NCBI GenBank assembly: GCA_013331625.1
Contig: DUGC01000051.1
Location: 441 to 5,858, forward strand
Reading direction: 5' to 3'
DNA length: 5,418 bases
Origin: Candidatus Iainarchaeum sp.
Lineage (GTDB): Archaea > Iainarchaeota > Iainarchaeia > Iainarchaeales > Iainarchaeaceae
Below the pieces are notes generated by a model. The model had not been told where the DNA came from. It did not search any database and saw only the letters and a program-made list of their open reading frames with translations. The stretch's first letter is position 1. Each line of letters opens with the position of its first letter. Position numbers and translations under genes: made by a program. This document shows, piece after piece, positions 4,677 to 5,418 of the stretch.

Positions 4677-5418
4677 TATTTTTATCTCCATACTTAAAAA
4701 TTTCCTCTTTCTTTATAGTAACTCCAGACCCTTCTATTTCGTACATTATAAAGTCTTTTTCGTGACTTGTGTATCTCATTTTCTTTACCTGCATTGATCT
4801 GAATTCTGCACTTCCAACGCCCAAATTGTGCAAAATCAGCACTCCATCACAAATGAATTCTGATATCTGGTCTGCGCTCAGGCCTTCCTGGCCTTCGAGC
4901 AGTTCTGAAGTTAGGAGCACTGTGGAATCAAAGAGCCGGAGTTTTTTCATCAGGTGGTAGAGCAGGTTTTTTGATACGATGCGCTCTGTGCGCGGTATGG
5001 GAGAGACGCTTTCTGCGATCTGCACTAGCGAGAATGCCTGCTTTTCCCCGATTCCTGCAACGAGCAGGGAATCCGTGAGGGTTGTGAGCGAATCTATTAC
5101 CACTCTTTTTGGCATGAATGAGGTATATGCCTCGTACATTTTTTCAAGAAAGCCGTCGGTTTCAACAACATCAAAGTAAACTACCTTTATCTTGCCCTGC
5201 CTCTCAAGCTCTTCTAGGTTCCACCCAAAGCTCGCGCCTGTCTTGTAAAGGTCGTTTTTGTTCTGTTCTGTGGAAATATAAAGCCCTTTCTCCCCAAACA
5301 TCTTGGCGCCGTTCACAAGGTACTGGAGGCATATGGTGCTCTTTCCTGTCCCTGCGCCTCCGGAAATGAGAGTTATATTGTTTTTCGGTATGCCGCCATT
5401 TAGCGCCTTGTCAAGGCC
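4669..5418 (-). CDS. KaiC-like RecA-superfamily ATPase (N-terminus cut by window edge)
   Basis: 249 residues are visible, entering at the right edge; perhaps 20 N-terminal residues are missing, judging from the family's usual start before GLDKALNGGIP. Walker A is GGAGTGKST (residues 20-28 of the visible part). LYISTEQN follows (46-53), where KaiC has a Glu-Glu pair but this protein has Glu51-Gln52. Walker B is RVVIDSLTTL (105-114, with Asp109). Near the C-terminus ICDGVLIL and MQVKKMRYTSHEKD match the KaiC family DGVI.L and V.KMRgt.H segments. It is a single-domain member, unlike the double-domain cyanobacterial clock protein. Such archaeal ATPases are linked to signalling and motility (ArlH is a relative), not to timekeeping in most cases. 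A GTG at 5316 is not the start, because the frame continues through Walker A upstream. It overlaps the V4R gene by 8 bases. GC falls sharply near base 4800, inside this gene. Confidence 0.92.
   Translation of the reverse strand, partial: GLDKALNGGIPKNNITLISGGAGTGKSTICLQYLVNGAKMFGEKGLYISTEQNKNDLYKTGASFGWNLEELERQGKIKVVYFDVVETDGFLEKMYEAYTSFMPKRVVIDSLTTLTDSLLVAGIGEKQAFSLVQIAESVSPIPRTERIVSKNLLYHLMKKLRLFDSTVLLTSELLEGQEGLSADQISEFICDGVLILHNLGVGSAEFRSMQVKKMRYTSHEKDFIMYEIEGSGVTIKKEEIFKYGDKNNV

Noticed and set aside
4677..4691. Start of the V4R gene at ATG 4691
   Set aside because: GGAGAT is positioned for ATG 4676, which also gives the usual short overlap with the upstream stop; the five extra residues add nothing recognisable.
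5314..5316. GTG at 5316 as start of the KaiC-like ATPase
   Set aside because: The frame stays open to the window edge and encodes Walker A and the GLDKALNGGIP segment, so the gene is truncated by the window.
4570..5369. Open frames on the + strand opposite the V4R and ATPase genes
   Set aside because: Antisense shadows; the minus-strand proteins explain the sequence, and the + products are low-complexity or motif-free.
1..5418. CRISPR array, tRNA or rRNA gene, insertion sequence or attachment site
   Set aside because: No regularly spaced repeats, no cloverleaf or rRNA-like segments and no transposase or integrase motifs were seen on either strand.

Overview
The window most likely comes from an archaeon. 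Three isoprenoid-lipid enzymes typical of archaea are present: a geranylgeranyl-reductase-family flavoprotein, a cis-prenyltransferase with the archaeal-looking P-D-G-N-R-R start motif, and a UbiA prenyltransferase. A KaiC-like RecA ATPase is paired with a V4R-domain protein, and the only clear promoter region is a TATA-rich spacer feeding an apparently leaderless gene. Small compact genes and mixed GC content would fit a DPANN-type genome such as a micrarchaeote, but that placement is inference.

Layout. (1) Bases 1-1360, + strand, moderate to high GC: the 3' end of a gene ending in a winged-helix-like domain, an overlapping small single-pass membrane protein with a CxxC pair on each side of the membrane, and a full-length winged-helix protein with an unrecognised C-terminal domain. 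(2) Bases 1361-1455: a short gap between convergent genes with small hairpins and A/T tracts. (3) Bases 1456-4106, AT-rich: a divergent isoprenoid cassette. The reductase is on the - strand; a 44-base TATA-rich spacer separates it from a + strand operon of cis-prenyltransferase and UbiA (12-base gap, Shine-Dalgarno in between). (4) Bases 4125-5418, - strand: a KaiC-like ATPase, cut at the window edge, overlaps by 8 bases a V4R-domain gene. They form a two-gene operon convergent with the lipid operon, only 18 bases away.

How the genes may work together. The cis-prenyltransferase would make a Z-polyprenyl diphosphate, UbiA would move a prenyl group onto an acceptor, and the reductase would saturate isoprene double bonds. 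All three could serve one modified polyprenyl or ether-lipid product, though the substrates cannot be read from sequence. The ATPase/V4R pair looks like a sensor and energy-coupling module; a link to the lipid cassette is suggested only by proximity.

The most interesting observations are the divergent lipid cassette with its shared promoter, the ATPase-V4R gene pair, a GC drop inside the ATPase gene near base 4800 that makes bases ~1361-4800 look like an AT-rich island, and a strong hairpin next to a four-run G-quadruplex motif inside the small membrane-protein gene. No RNA genes, CRISPR arrays or mobile-element genes were seen.
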